64,000 nt of DNA from Bryobacterales bacterium (GTDB lineage: Bacteria; Acidobacteriota; Terriglobia; Bryobacterales; UBA6623): the NCBI GenBank assembly GCA_022823865.1, contig JAJEHF010000026.1, positions 40,359 through 104,358 of the forward strand. Direction: 5' to 3'. Position numbers and translations under genes: made by a program. The notes beneath the pieces were generated by a model that was not told where the DNA came from, made no database searches, and worked only from the letters and a program-made list of their open reading frames with translations. Numbering within the stretch: position 1 is the stretch's first letter; every line of letters starts with the position of its first letter. Of this stretch, positions 46,172-55,570 are shown piece after piece.

Positions 46172-46431
46172 GACTCTGGAAACTAAGGGACTCTAGTAAA
46201 ACGCCTGATATCACCAGCCCATTGAACGATCTGGCCCAAGACCGGATCGAAAGATATTCAACGCCTCGAACGCCTGCTTGCAGATTCTCGATCAATCAGT
46301 ATTGCTCATCTTCGACAGTTTGATTTTTGCGTGTCTCTAAACCAAGCTATTGCAATAGCTTAGAGTAGGCAGAAATCGGGCGTGGCACTACAACGCCCGG
46401 ATTTGGCGACGATTTGGTTGCGGAAACAGCG
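46172..46431. other. Convergent intergenic region with palindromes
   Basis: Gap between the mmeI-like gene and the IS1634-family transposase, which face each other. It contains the perfect 18-bp palindrome AAGCTATTGCAATAGCTT (46344-46361) and, 11 bases on, the hairpin at 46373-46404. The IS1634 left end must lie somewhere here, but I could not place it. Confidence 0.5.
46373..46404. terminator. Hairpin between convergent genes (possible bidirectional terminator)
   Basis: AAATCGGGCGT, loop GGCACTACA, ACGCCCGGATTT: 11 base pairs with one bulged G. It lies between two convergent genes. There is no clear T run on the plus strand, so termination is only a guess; it may instead be part of an IS end. 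Confidence 0.4.
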
Positions 46432-48254
46432 TCAGGCTGCCTTGCTCACCTCCGGCTTCGCCTCCCGGGCCGACCGACCGCACTGGCGGATCACCAGCGG
46501 CAGGCTCGCCCCCGCGCAGCGCACAATCTGGGCCACCGCGCCTTGCGCCTGCGTGCGCACCGCGAAGCGCTTGCCCTGTAACTCCACTTCCGTCTCCGAT
46601 AACCGTCCCAGGTCGCGGATCACATCCGCCCATTCGGCCTCGATGCCCGCCGCCTGCATGCGCGCTTGCAACTCCTGCTTGAGCACCAGCGCCAAGAACG
46701 AGCAGAAGATATGCCCGCGGATGGCCTCGTCCGTGCGGTGATACACCGGCCGCGTCCGCAGCAGCGACTTGGCCTCCCGGAAACAGCGCTCCACCCGCCA
46801 CAACTCCTTGTACTTGCACACCGCCTCGCTGGCGCTCAAGTCTGCCCTCACCCGCAACGCCCACAGGCCGTCATAGCGTTCCTCGCTGGCGATCTTGGCC
46901 TCGTCGAGCACGAACCCCTGCCCGCGCTGCTGCAAGTAGCGGCGGTATTCGCGGTTGCCCACCAAGGCTTTCGCGCCCCCCTCCAGCTTCGCCCGCAACT
47001 GCTCCACGATCTCTTCCCGCAGCTGCTTGTCCCGGCGCGCCTGCTCCTCGTTGCGGCACAGCACGTAGCGGCGCGGCCGGCCCGGCCCGTCGTCGTCCTT
47101 GACGATCACCTCCTGCACCTCCAATTCCAGCGCGGTCCGCTTCCAGGCCCGCTGCAGAGCGATCTGCGTGCGCTCGCCCTCCGCTGTCAGCACCTGCTCT
47201 TGGAACTCCTTCGACGAGCGCAGGCGCACCCCCAGAATGTAGCCCCAATCCTGCTCCTCCAAGCTCTGCATCGTGGCCTGCGAGATCATGCCCCGGTCCG
47301 CCACCAAACACACCCGGCTCACCCCAAAGCGCTGCCGCAGCCGCTCCGCCACCGGCAGCAGCGCCGTCACATCGGCCGTGTTGCCCGGCCAGACCTCCGA
47401 ACACAGCGGTCGTCCCGTGCTGTCCAGGGCCGCTCCCACCACCACTTGGGGACATTGCGGGCGAAAATCCTTCGACTTGCCCCGCCGACCCAGCTGCTGC
47501 CCGCCCCGGCCGTGGAAATAGTGCGAGGTTGTGTCGAAAAAGACCAAGTCCAGGCCGGTGAACAAATCGCGTCGCCGACCGAACAGATCCTCCTCTAGGA
47601 CATCCTTGACGTAACGCTGACGAGGCTCTGCCTCGTCTGGCTCGGCCGACTCCTGGGCGGCCTCCTGCGGCAGCGTCTCGCCCAGCCAGGCCATGGCGCG
47701 GTAGAAGTGTTGCAGCTCCAGGGCCGCCGCCCCGGCGACGGCTTGGTCGCTCATCCAACGGCTGGCCTGGCGGTCCGAACCGGGCTCGACCAGGCGGTGC
47801 AGCACGCTCACAAACACGGCCCGCTCGACATCGAACCCGAAGCGTCGGCCGGCCAGGGCAGCGCGCACGGCATCGCGGCAGCCGGTGGACTGCCAGAGCG
47901 GCTCGAAGACGAGTGCGGGGCCGAGTACGCGAGCGGGGAAGCCTTCTGCTTCCACGGCGCGGTCGCGGGCGGCCAGCACGGCGGCGTTTTCGCAGAAGCG
48001 GGAGACCGACAGCAGCAGGCGGTCCAGAGCGCCGGAGTCTTGCAGTTGGTCGAGACGGCCGAGGGTGGCGAGCACGCGCTGGCGGACCTTGCGGCCGGAC
48101 CGCTCGGACTCGACCAGTTGCAGGTAGGAGCGGGTGCCGTTGGATTTGGTGCGCAGGAACATGGCAATCCGTGAGTACCACTACACAATAGCAGAAAAAA
48201 CACATTGATTACAAGGATCAAAAGCGCAATATAGGAAAAGAACGTGGCACTACA
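46381..48254 (-). mobile_element. IS1634-family insertion sequence (ends uncertain)
   Basis: Identified from its transposase. The 12-bp string CGTGGCACTACA occurs in the same orientation at 46381-46392 and 48243-48254, flanking the transposase. A related string GTACCACTACA lies at 48175-48185. Direct copies could be a target duplication or repeated binding sites. I found no matching inverted repeats, so the boundaries given are those of the direct repeats and are provisional. Confidence 0.55.
46432..48162 (-). CDS. IS1634-family transposase
   Basis: Transposase of 576 residues, intact, with the typical N-terminus MFLRTKSNGTRSYLQLVESER and QRVLATLGRLDQL. The catalytic triad is visible: LVFFDTTSHYFHGRGG (Asp), CLVADRGMISQATMQ (Asp) and ELWRVERCFREAKSLL (Glu), followed by RPVYHRTDEAIRGHIFCSFLALVL, a hallmark of this IS4-like group. 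Its base composition is much more GC-rich than the SIR2 gene on its other side. Confidence 0.92.
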   Translation of the reverse strand: MFLRTKSNGTRSYLQLVESERSGRKVRQRVLATLGRLDQLQDSGALDRLLLSVSRFCENAAVLAARDRAVEAEGFPARVLGPALVFEPLWQSTGCRDAVRAALAGRRFGFDVERAVFVSVLHRLVEPGSDRQASRWMSDQAVAGAAALELQHFYRAMAWLGETLPQEAAQESAEPDEAEPRQRYVKDVLEEDLFGRRRDLFTGLDLVFFDTTSHYFHGRGGQQLGRRGKSKDFRPQCPQVVVGAALDSTGRPLCSEVWPGNTADVTALLPVAERLRQRFGVSRVCLVADRGMISQATMQSLEEQDWGYILGVRLRSSKEFQEQVLTAEGERTQIALQRAWKRTALELEVQEVIVKDDDGPGRPRRYVLCRNEEQARRDKQLREEIVEQLRAKLEGGAKALVGNREYRRYLQQRGQGFVLDEAKIASEERYDGLWALRVRADLSASEAVCKYKELWRVERCFREAKSLLRTRPVYHRTDEAIRGHIFCSFLALVLKQELQARMQAAGIEAEWADVIRDLGRLSETEVELQGKRFAVRTQAQGAVAQIVRCAGASLPLVIRQCGRSAREAKPEVSKAA

Positions 48255-48347
48255 TAATTTGGATTTTGGAGGGTTTCGGGCCGTAAACCCTTCAAACTAC
48301 GTACCGACTCGAAAATTACTGTCGAAGATGAGTATTGGTTGTGACGT

Positions 48348-51300
48348 TCATATCGAACTCCCTTGACTCCACTGGTTTCTGATCTCGGCAAACTCATGAT
48401 CGGACTTGCAAATTGCCTGCCACCGTGCTATTACATCTGGGACCACTCGCCTCTGGTTTACGTAATTGTTGTATAGAGTGAAAGCCAAGGCGGCTGCTTC
48501 CCGCCTTACAAGCAACTTTGTTGGAGTGTCGATCTCATCTCTGCCTCTACCACGAAGAGGCGTGCTACGGGCATATTCCGTTTCAACAATCATGCATCTA
48601 AGCCCAAGAAGCAAAGGCCTCTCGATGTCTTCGACGAATGTCCAAGGGTGCATCCTGATCACGTGTGCGACGGTACCAATGGCTAGAGGCAATCCTGTTT
48701 TACTCCGCCACTGTAAAATTTGGCTAGCCGCTTGCAGCAGCCTAAAGAGAACCTCCCTGTTTGCCTCTTGTGAATCCGTTTCTGCTCTCTTGGAAATTAC
48801 CGCTACCGCACGCAGTGCGTCGCTTACTGTCTCTTTCGTAGATGATGCCAGCCCGTCCTCAATGCTCTGAACGATCCGACCTCGCCGATCCGGCAATATG
48901 TCAAGGCAGGCTGCCTCGAGGCGAAGTGCTGAGACTCCATAATCCGAAAACTCGTCGACAAGTCGACTCATGCTCTCTCTCATCGCACCTCTCCCGGGAT
49001 TAATCGCAATCAAAGTGTTAACCAACCACGAAAACCTGCGATTGAACTCGTCAGAAATCGATCCAAAAGGCCCCCTATCACCCGATCTCGTCAAATACTC
49101 CTTGTCATTGTCCCACCACTCGAGCAGTCGACAGACAATCGAATGCGCGTCCTCATCCGACCATTCGAGCAGATCGCTTGCACCGCAGATCTCGATACAA
49201 ACAGTAATAGACTGCCCAATCCTGATGCTCTCGGCGTCTTTTTGCAGGGGAAACTGGCCTTGTAGCACGTACTCCTTGAATAGGGCAACTGGATCAACGT
49301 CTATTGGATGCGGCAACGTGAGGAGCTCGTGTCGATAGAGGACCTTCGTGCCGACCGGCAGGCCATTCTCATCCAGCCGATGCCACAAGGCGTTAGCAAA
49401 CTGTTCTTCCTGACTAGTGTTGAGAAGCCTAAGATCGTACAACGTCTGGAGACTTGCTAGTGCCCATACTCTACGGTCTAAATTGCTCGACGAAAGATGC
49501 TCAATTAGGTGACCCCAAGTCTCTTGGTCAATCGCCACCCTGGCGGTAACTACGTCTGTTTTGTCAAAGAATACAAGGGGATTCACATATTCCTGTGCTT
49601 CGATTGGATTTAGGCCCGAGAGAATCGGGAACTCCAATAACTTCGGGACCATCTCTACACGTCTCGTGTGAGAAAGAGATTCAATGAGTCTTCTCAACAA
49701 CTGTTTTATTCCTCGAAACTCCCCCCTTTTGTCGGAATGATATATGCCGATAAGGAAATCAATCAGTTGTTCCTTGACACCTTCTGAGCACTTTGAACAA
49801 AACCTTGACAGGATCTCCGGAACGACAGTAGCGAGAACAATACCAAAATTAAAGTCACGAAATTGATTACCAGCATTGATATCCGACGCAGCAAGATTGA
49901 GGGCTCTCAAGTAGAGTTTGGCGAGATTGTCGACATGTGAGACGTCCATCCGAGCCAATGATGACCGGTCGAAGATATGGTCAACCGAGTTTTTGTCGTT
50001 AATGCGTACCACTATCGTGTTTGACCACGCCTGAGAGTAGTTCGCAATGCGTAAGAGTGCACCTTTGGCGCTTTTGGTCGCAATGATGCGTCCTGGCATT
50101 CGGAATGGTAAGCCGACATCTTCACTGAACCGGAGAAAACTATAGGCTATCAAAGCATCGTGGTCCCAGTTTCCGAGATGGTCTGTTCGTGCTTGATATC
50201 CGATGTCAAATGTTGGCGTTATTTTGACGGATGATTGGTCGCTTTGTGGTCGATCTAGTGCGCGTTCAAAGACGTCTAATTCATTCCAAGGATCGCACTT
50301 GAATTGCTTTAGTGAATGCCAACGCTCGGAAAATTGCTTTTGTAGTGCTTGTTCTTGTCGATCTTCATTGTCTGCATTGAAAAACCACGGTCGTTGCGTA
50401 CAGCTCAGCAAGAGCATGACGAACGACTCAGCAGAGACTAGCGAAAAATCGGTTGTAGTTGGCGTAAGATTCAAACGATCGCGAATCGAATCGAGCGCAT
50501 GTTTAAGCAGATTGCGAGCTTTGTCCATCTGACCGACCTCCGCTAGTAGGCCAGCCTTCTTCGCGCTCCAGAAGGAGAGGGACGGGTTGTCTGGCCATTC
50601 CTCGAGGCAAGTTTTTAACTTCTGTACATCCAATTCGAATAAGGCAAGCATCGCGCATTCGTAATGAAGGTGTGCGGTGTGCTCCGGTGAGAGCGAGGCC
50701 TTGACTTTCTCCAACTGCGTGCGTCGCGCTTGCCAATCATCTGATAGTCCCTGTTCGCGGTAGTACCGCATTAGTGCAAGGAGTAGGTGATGTACCATAT
50801 GCCTAACTTCTCGGCGGGTCAGGCCTCGGGCCTTCATGCTGGTTTGATTTGGAGACAGTGATTCGATCGGTCCGTCGACTCCTGCAAATGGCCAGTATCG
50901 GTCTAGAGTCGTCTCAAGGAACTGGACTTGTGTGTTGAAGACGAAGAGGGGGCATAGGCACTTTTCCATGCGCCAAGTCAATTCGAAGGCATATTCGAGG
51001 TCAATAAAGTGCGAGAGGCTTTCGGTGGCTGGGGGGTCTTGGATTAGCCGCTTCGTCTGCAGCCATAGTGCGCGGCGGCGATCTTCAGGGACGATCACCC
51101 AGCCTGGGTACAATCGGCGCTGCTGCTTCCATGTCTGTGCGAGCACGGAGGGCTCGGATTCGCGGTTCGGAGGTGCTGGTGTGTCAGGATCTATTGGCCA
51201 GCCTAGACTGTCGTCGATTCGTCTTGATTGCAAGTAGGCGAAGAATCGTTCGAACGCCTTGTAGTGATCATCAGCGATGCCTGGACATTCGGACATGTCG

Positions 51301-51479
51301 ACGGGAACGATATTGCGTCGCTCAAGAAGTGTTTTCTGCGAGCGTGACAAACGGAGCACTCCGACGAGGTACATTTTGGGGGCGTTCTCGAGTCCGAGTT
51401 TGTCGTGAATCCATCCGATCCAACGGAGAAAATTCGGGTCATCACCAGAAAACCCGATCAGGCATAGTGTGTTTTCCAA
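48348..51479 (-). pseudogene. C-terminal part of a SIR2-domain antiviral-type protein (frameshifted)
   Basis: Long ORF of 1043 codons with no natural start. Its first residues, LENTLCLIGFSGDDPNFLRWIGWIHDKLG, are the second half of a SIR2_2-type domain whose first half is encoded in the upstream frame. The remainder is largely alpha-helical, probably TPR/HEAT-like repeats (for example EKVKASLSPEHTAHLHYECAMLALF). That gives an overall plan of SIR2 plus a long helical sensor, as in defence-associated sirtuins. The sequence is richer in A+T and uses different codons from flanking genes, which suggests horizontal transfer. Confidence 0.75.
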
Positions 51480-52062
51480 GCGCCTGACGCACCGTGTTCA
51501 CGAACGGGGCAGATTCTTCCGGATAGCACCGGTAATCTTCGTCGGTGACGATTAACCGTCGATCGGACTGAAAGCTGCCATGGAGCTTGACGATCCGCGG
51601 CTTTCCCGAGTCCCCAAGGTCATTCGAGTTGGTAACGATTTCGTATCTTCGTGAAGAAATGGAACTTCGCGCGCGTTCGAGGAGCGTGTCGTAATTCGTC
51701 GTAAGCACGTCGGCCCAAGGCAGTTCGAGCAACTTAGTGTGCAACGGCGACGGGTCTGAGGCAAGATCAGGGATGGCGTCGCGCAGAATCCGATCCAATG
51801 CGGGGCGACCGAGCGCAGCCTCGACTTCATGTGCCAAAGTCGGTACATCAAGGTAGTGGGTGTCGGGCCCGGGCCTCTTGCCATGAATCGTCTCGTAAAG
51901 AAGGTCTCCCAGTTGGTTCCAGCTGGGAAAGTCTGGAGAGGCGTTGCGACTGAAGCCAGACCCGACCATTACGGCGGCATGTCCAGATAGCAGGCGCTGG
52001 GAGATTTCATCCAAGTAAGGCTGGAGGTTGGCCGGAATTTCGCTTGTCACGGGGTCACTCAT
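51442..52062 (-). pseudogene. N-terminal SIR2 domain of the same split defence gene
   Basis: Opens with an ATG at 52062 and carries the NAD-binding features of SIR2_2 domains: AAVMVGSGFSRNASPDFPSW, VLTTNYDTLLERA and IVKLHGSFQSD. Such domains hydrolyse NAD+ during phage infection and starve the cell. The frame runs out in PFVNTVRQALGKHTMPDRVFW-stop. The neighbouring frame offers LENTLCLIGFSGDD, which is what the family has after VRQAL. A 2-base loss at about 51475-51480 (GCGCTTGG from, for instance, GCGCTTTTGG) explains the split and would restore about 1240 residues. Confidence 0.78.
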
Positions 52063-52508
52063 CGTTACGACCGTCCAAATCTTGGGAATGAATGCAACGC
52101 TCTCGAGGTGGGATCATCACCCTTCGAGGTTTGTGCGATGAACCCTTGTACATGGATGTACTTCTGTGCCGCTGCCTGATTCACTCGCGTGCGTTGGCCA
52201 GCGGGACACTGACTTGGAAGAGCCTAAACGATCCGATTTGGTGGAACCTAGAGGCGGTCAGAGAAAAATCAAGATCCCTGCTAGCATCAGGATATCCAAC
52301 CCACTTGATCCGTTGGAGCGAACTTTATCCGATCCATGATTCCATCATCGTATTCTTGGCTGTCGGCTGTCCTGCATCATTGCGCAGTTTGCGACCGAGC
52401 GATGTGGCACCCGCTGCACGGAGCTTTTGCGGTGGGATACCAAGGGGGACCTCAAGTCTCTGATTGTTTTCTAAGTGATTGATTATTAAAATATCTATAG
52501 AATAATCT
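52063..52508. other. Region between the SIR2 gene and ssrA
   Basis: This 446-bp stretch at the 3' side of the tmRNA gene becomes strongly AT-rich towards 52450-52500. An ORF at 52092..52463 has no recognisable domain. I looked for an integrase or a second copy of the tmRNA end and saw neither. It is where an island attachment site would be expected. Confidence 0.4.
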
Positions 52509-52861
52509 TGGTGGAGGCGGCGGGAATCGAACCCGCGTCCGAGAAAGGCCACTACGAAGAGCCTACATGCTTAGTTCATTCCAAGATCTCAACTGCAGGC
52601 TTTGAATGAACAAGCTACCTGCGGCCCAGCCTGATTGGTCTCGGTCACAAAACTCCAGGCGGAAGCCTCGAAACCTATCTCGCAAGATGACGTCTTGTCC
52701 CGATGTGCGAGCCCAGCGGGCAAGACGGCTACCTAAGCTTAGGCAGCGTGTGCAAACTGCATGTCGTTGGCAGTTCTTTTGTTCCGATCGTTTAACGGGT
52801 GCTCGGAACCCGGCATGCCTCTAAGCAGCGACTGCGATCTCGTCGAATCCTTTACGCCCCC
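52509..52861 (-). ncRNA. ssrA: Transfer-messenger RNA (tmRNA)
   Basis: Read on the minus strand, the gene starts GGGGGCGTAAAGGATTCGAC and ends with the T-arm and acceptor GGTTCGATTCCCGCCGCCTCCACCA, with CCA encoded. The seven terminal bases at each end pair (one G-U). The tag frame reads GCC AAC GAC ATG CAG TTT GCA CAC GCT GCC TAA, giving ANDMQFAHAA, which ends AHAA rather than the more common ALAA. tmRNA rescues stalled ribosomes and marks the peptide for degradation. About 353 nt, a normal length for a one-piece tmRNA. Confidence 0.96.
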
Positions 52862-52999
52862 CTCTAGCCACCTTCAGGTGGCTGTTCGCAGTATACACGC
52901 CACATGGCGAACTTGCTGGTCCTAGGGTTTCGTTTCCCTGCGTCACAGCGGCAGTACCCGTAGCTGATGGTTTCTGGCGACCGCAAGTACAATGCCGTC

Positions 53000-53575
53000 A
53001 TGTCGCGGGCTGAGCTCAATATTGGCGTCAAGGACCGGGATCTCTCCTTCATAGTCGGGGACATCACGAAAGTCCCTGCGGATGCTATCGGAAACGCGGC
53101 CAATTCCAGGCTGGCGGGCGGTGGCGGGGTCGATGGTGCGATCCATCGCGCCGGTGGGCCGGCGATCATGCAAGAGCTGGATCAGGTCCGCGCTCGCATC
53201 GGGCAGTGTCCCGCCGGGGATGCCGTCACCACTCGTGCCGGCAAGCTGCCAGCTCAATGGGTGATCCACGCAGTGGGTCCCGTCTACAGGGACGGACGGA
53301 GCGGTGAACGAATGGCCCTCCGATCGTGTTATGAGCGTTGCCTTGAACTTTCCGACGAACTCGGGGCTCGCACGCTTACGCTGCCCGCCATCAGCACGGG
53401 CGTATACGGCTACCCCATGGATCTCGCGTCCAAGGTTGCGGTGGGAGCGGTTGCGAGCAAGCTAAGTGGAGGTGAGACAAAGGTTGAGCGCGTGACCTTC
53501 GTGCTATTTGACGACACGGCTTTTCGACAATTTGCTGCCGCTGCTCTCGAAATAATCCCGGCCCTCGCGTCCTGA
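53000..53575 (+). CDS. Macrodomain protein (O-acetyl-ADP-ribose deacetylase-like)
   Basis: Protein of 191 residues from the ATG at 53000; the track start (52967) is too early. MacroD-type motifs are FIVGDITKVPADAIGNAANSRLAGGGGVDGAIHRAGG (read in pieces), the catalytic loop with Asn and Asp of NAANS/GGVDGAI, WVIHAVGPVYRDG and LPAISTGVYGYPMD. Enzymes of this group remove ADP-ribose from proteins or deacetylate O-acetyl-ADP-ribose made by sirtuins. A SIR2-domain gene lies 1 kb away, but a tmRNA gene separates them and the macrodomain is a common housekeeping gene, so a link is only speculative. Confidence 0.9.
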   Translation: MSRAELNIGVKDRDLSFIVGDITKVPADAIGNAANSRLAGGGGVDGAIHRAGGPAIMQELDQVRARIGQCPAGDAVTTRAGKLPAQWVIHAVGPVYRDGRSGERMALRSCYERCLELSDELGARTLTLPAISTGVYGYPMDLASKVAVGAVASKLSGGETKVERVTFVLFDDTAFRQFAAAALEIIPALAS

Positions 53576-53716
53576 CCTTCACAACCGCTGAGAAGGTCAT
53601 CACCGGCAGTCCGCGGGTCGCAAATCAGCCACTCCGTGCGTGTCGTAGATTACGACGTGGAACCGCCGCACCTGTCGCAATGTGCACCCTAGTGAAGGTC
53701 CCGGTAAGGATGCCCG

Positions 53717-54133
53717 GTGATAGACTCGGCATTGGCCGGTAAGACACGAATCCTGCTCGCGATCGTCATTGTTTCCAACTCCATCGGCAACGTCGTGCTC
53801 AGCTACGGAATGCGAGCGGTCGGTGACATCAGCTCGTACTCGCCGGCCAGCCTGCTTACCTCGGCAATTGCGGCCTTTGCCAATCCGTGCGTGCTGCTCG
53901 GCACGAGCTTGCTGGTGCTGTTCTTCGCAGCCCATACGCTGCTGCTAACCTGGGCCGACCTTAGCTACGTGCTGCTTGTCACGTCTTGTGGCTATGCGCT
54001 TGTCGCTGCGCTTGGCGCGATCATCCTCGACGAGTCGATCTCGCCGCTCCGGTGGTGCGGAATCGCGCTGGTTTCGTGCGGGGTGGCGCTGGTCTCCTCA
54101 ACCCCAGTATCGACATCAGAGGGGCGTCCATGA
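53717..54133 (+). CDS. SMR/EamA-type small transporter, first subunit
   Basis: Inner-membrane protein of 138 residues with four hydrophobic segments (ILLAIVIVSNSIGNVVLSYG, LLGTSLLVLFFAAHTLLLTWA, YVLLVTSCGYALVAALGAIIL and CGIALVSCGVALVSS). The single-domain four-helix layout and the LDESISPLRWCGIALV ending are typical of SMR/EamA-like transporters. It overlaps the next gene by ATGA and the two are probably a heterodimer, as in ArnE/ArnF or MdtI/MdtJ. The exported compound is unknown. Confidence 0.8.
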   Translation: MIDSALAGKTRILLAIVIVSNSIGNVVLSYGMRAVGDISSYSPASLLTSAIAAFANPCVLLGTSLLVLFFAAHTLLLTWADLSYVLLVTSCGYALVAALGAIILDESISPLRWCGIALVSCGVALVSSTPVSTSEGRP

Positions 54134-54489
54134 CGGCCTTCCTGCTGACGCTAGTCGTAGGGGGCGGGGTAGTCGGAGACCTGCTCAAGGCTCACGGAAT
54201 GCGCCTGCAAGGCGCGCCCGCGACGCTGGGTCCCACGGCGCTGGCTAGATTCGGCATCGCGACCGTCCGCAATGCGTGGTTCTTGCTGGCGCTGGCAGGG
54301 TATGCGATATCTTTCTTCGGCTTTATGGCCTTGCTCTCGATCCGGGACGTGAGCTTCGCTGTCCCGGCGACCGCATTGGGCTACGCCTTGGAGACCCTGC
54401 TCGCCCGCCTGTTCTTGCACGAGCAGGTGAGCTTGCGCCGCTGGGCCGGCGCCGCGCTGGTCGTTGCTGGGGTCGCGCTTCTTGCCTGA
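54130..54489 (+). CDS. SMR/EamA-type small transporter, second subunit
   Basis: The ATG at 54130 (start of MTAFLLTLVVGGGVVGDLLKAHG) gives 119 residues with four hydrophobic helices; the longer track ORF starts inside the previous gene. The final part, LEQTL-like segments and FLHEQVSLRRWAGAALVVAGVALLA, matches the fourth helix of the partner subunit. It is translationally coupled to that partner (ATGA). Its last 167 bp lie antisense to the 3' end of the rluB-like gene. Confidence 0.8.
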   Translation: MTAFLLTLVVGGGVVGDLLKAHGMRLQGAPATLGPTALARFGIATVRNAWFLLALAGYAISFFGFMALLSIRDVSFAVPATALGYALETLLARLFLHEQVSLRRWAGAALVVAGVALLA

Positions 54490-55492
54490 GTCGATTCGTC
54501 CGGGCATTGCCCCTGCGAGCTCCTCGCTCGCTTGACCGATCGCCCGGCTCGGGCCGAGGCCGCCTTCGAGCTGTGCGGCCTGGCTCTGCCCTTGCCGCAC
54601 GTCGCGACTCTGGTCCGCGAGGCGTCCTCCTATCGGTGCGACTGCCGGACCCTGACTGAGCCGGACGGCCCCTTCCAGATCGCGTTTCTCCTGGCAAACG
54701 GGTGCGCGGCCGGGCCGACGCACGCGGTTTCCTTTCTGCCTCTGGCTCGTAATCCCGAGGGGGCCTGTCGGCGCTGGGCTCATAGTTGCGCAGACGCTCG
54801 ACCTCTTTCGGGAGCAACTCGCGAATCTGGCGTGGCTCGAGACCTTTGAGCGATAGGCTTCCGATACGGACGCGCCGAATCTTTTCCACGAGGAAACCGA
54901 TCCGCTCGAACATACGGTGGATCTGCCGGTTGCGACCTTGGGTCAACGTAACCTCGTACCAGGGATTCTCAGCCGCACGGACTAGCCGGATGGATTCAGG
55001 ACGGGCCAGACGCCCGTCTAGTCGGATTCCCTGGCGCAGCTTCTGGATTGCATCCTCGGATGGAAATCCGCTGACCTTGACCGCATAAGTCTTGGGAATC
55101 CTGTTCTTTGCGGAGAGAAGTTCATTGGAAAAACCACCGTCGTCAGTCAGGATCAACAACCCCTCGGTGTTGTAGTCGAGCCGTCCGACCGGGTGCAACC
55201 CCTTTGCGGCACTCGGCCCCAGCAAATCCATGACCGTCGGCCGGCCTTCGGGGTCATCAGTCGTGGTGACGCAGCCCTTAGGCTTGTGCATTACCAAATA
55301 GCGTCTCGTGCCGCTGTCGTGCAGGACCTTGCCATCCACACGCACGGTGTCGTTGGCAACGTCTGCCCGCGAGCCGAGTTCGGTAGTGACCTCGCCGTTG
55401 ACGGTGACACGACCGGAGAGGATCAGCTCTTCGGCCTTCCGGCGCGATGCGATTCCCGCCCTTGCAATGATCTTCTGTAATCGTTCAGGCAT
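54323..55492 (-). CDS. rluB: RsuA/RluB-family 23S rRNA pseudouridine synthase
   Basis: Enzyme of 389 residues that converts uridine to pseudouridine in 23S rRNA. The S4 RNA-binding domain is at the start (MPERLQKIIARAGIASRRKAEELI). The catalytic Asp is in HPVGRLDYNTEGLLILTDDG, and the family end motif is QGRNRQIHRMFERIGFLVEKIRRVRIG. A strongly basic, low-complexity tail of about 150 residues (RPRTRLPGETRSGRGRPAQ) follows the catalytic domain. RluB often has such tails, but this one is long and its last 55 codons overlap the convergent transporter gene. Confidence 0.92.
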   Translation of the reverse strand: MPERLQKIIARAGIASRRKAEELILSGRVTVNGEVTTELGSRADVANDTVRVDGKVLHDSGTRRYLVMHKPKGCVTTTDDPEGRPTVMDLLGPSAAKGLHPVGRLDYNTEGLLILTDDGGFSNELLSAKNRIPKTYAVKVSGFPSEDAIQKLRQGIRLDGRLARPESIRLVRAAENPWYEVTLTQGRNRQIHRMFERIGFLVEKIRRVRIGSLSLKGLEPRQIRELLPKEVERLRNYEPSADRPPRDYEPEAERKPRASARPRTRLPGETRSGRGRPAQSGSGSRTDRRTPRGPESRRAARAEPGRTARRRPRPEPGDRSSERGARRGNARTNRLRQEARPQQRPARRRPSGASSPARARTGGRAGSPRRSPMRSPGQRSSRPGSRARP

Positions 55493-55570
55493 AGCGCATA
55501 AATCCCCTTAACAGGGCAACTTCTGGCTTGGGGCGCCGCCGTCTACACGGTGATCAGCGTACCCGACAGC

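Noticed and set aside
48348-53575. Functional unit of the SIR2 gene with the macrodomain gene (Thoeris- or SirTM-like)
   Set aside because: The tmRNA gene and about 1 kb separate them, they lie on opposite strands, and the SIR2 gene is frameshifted. No TIR, lipoyl or GcvH-like gene is present.
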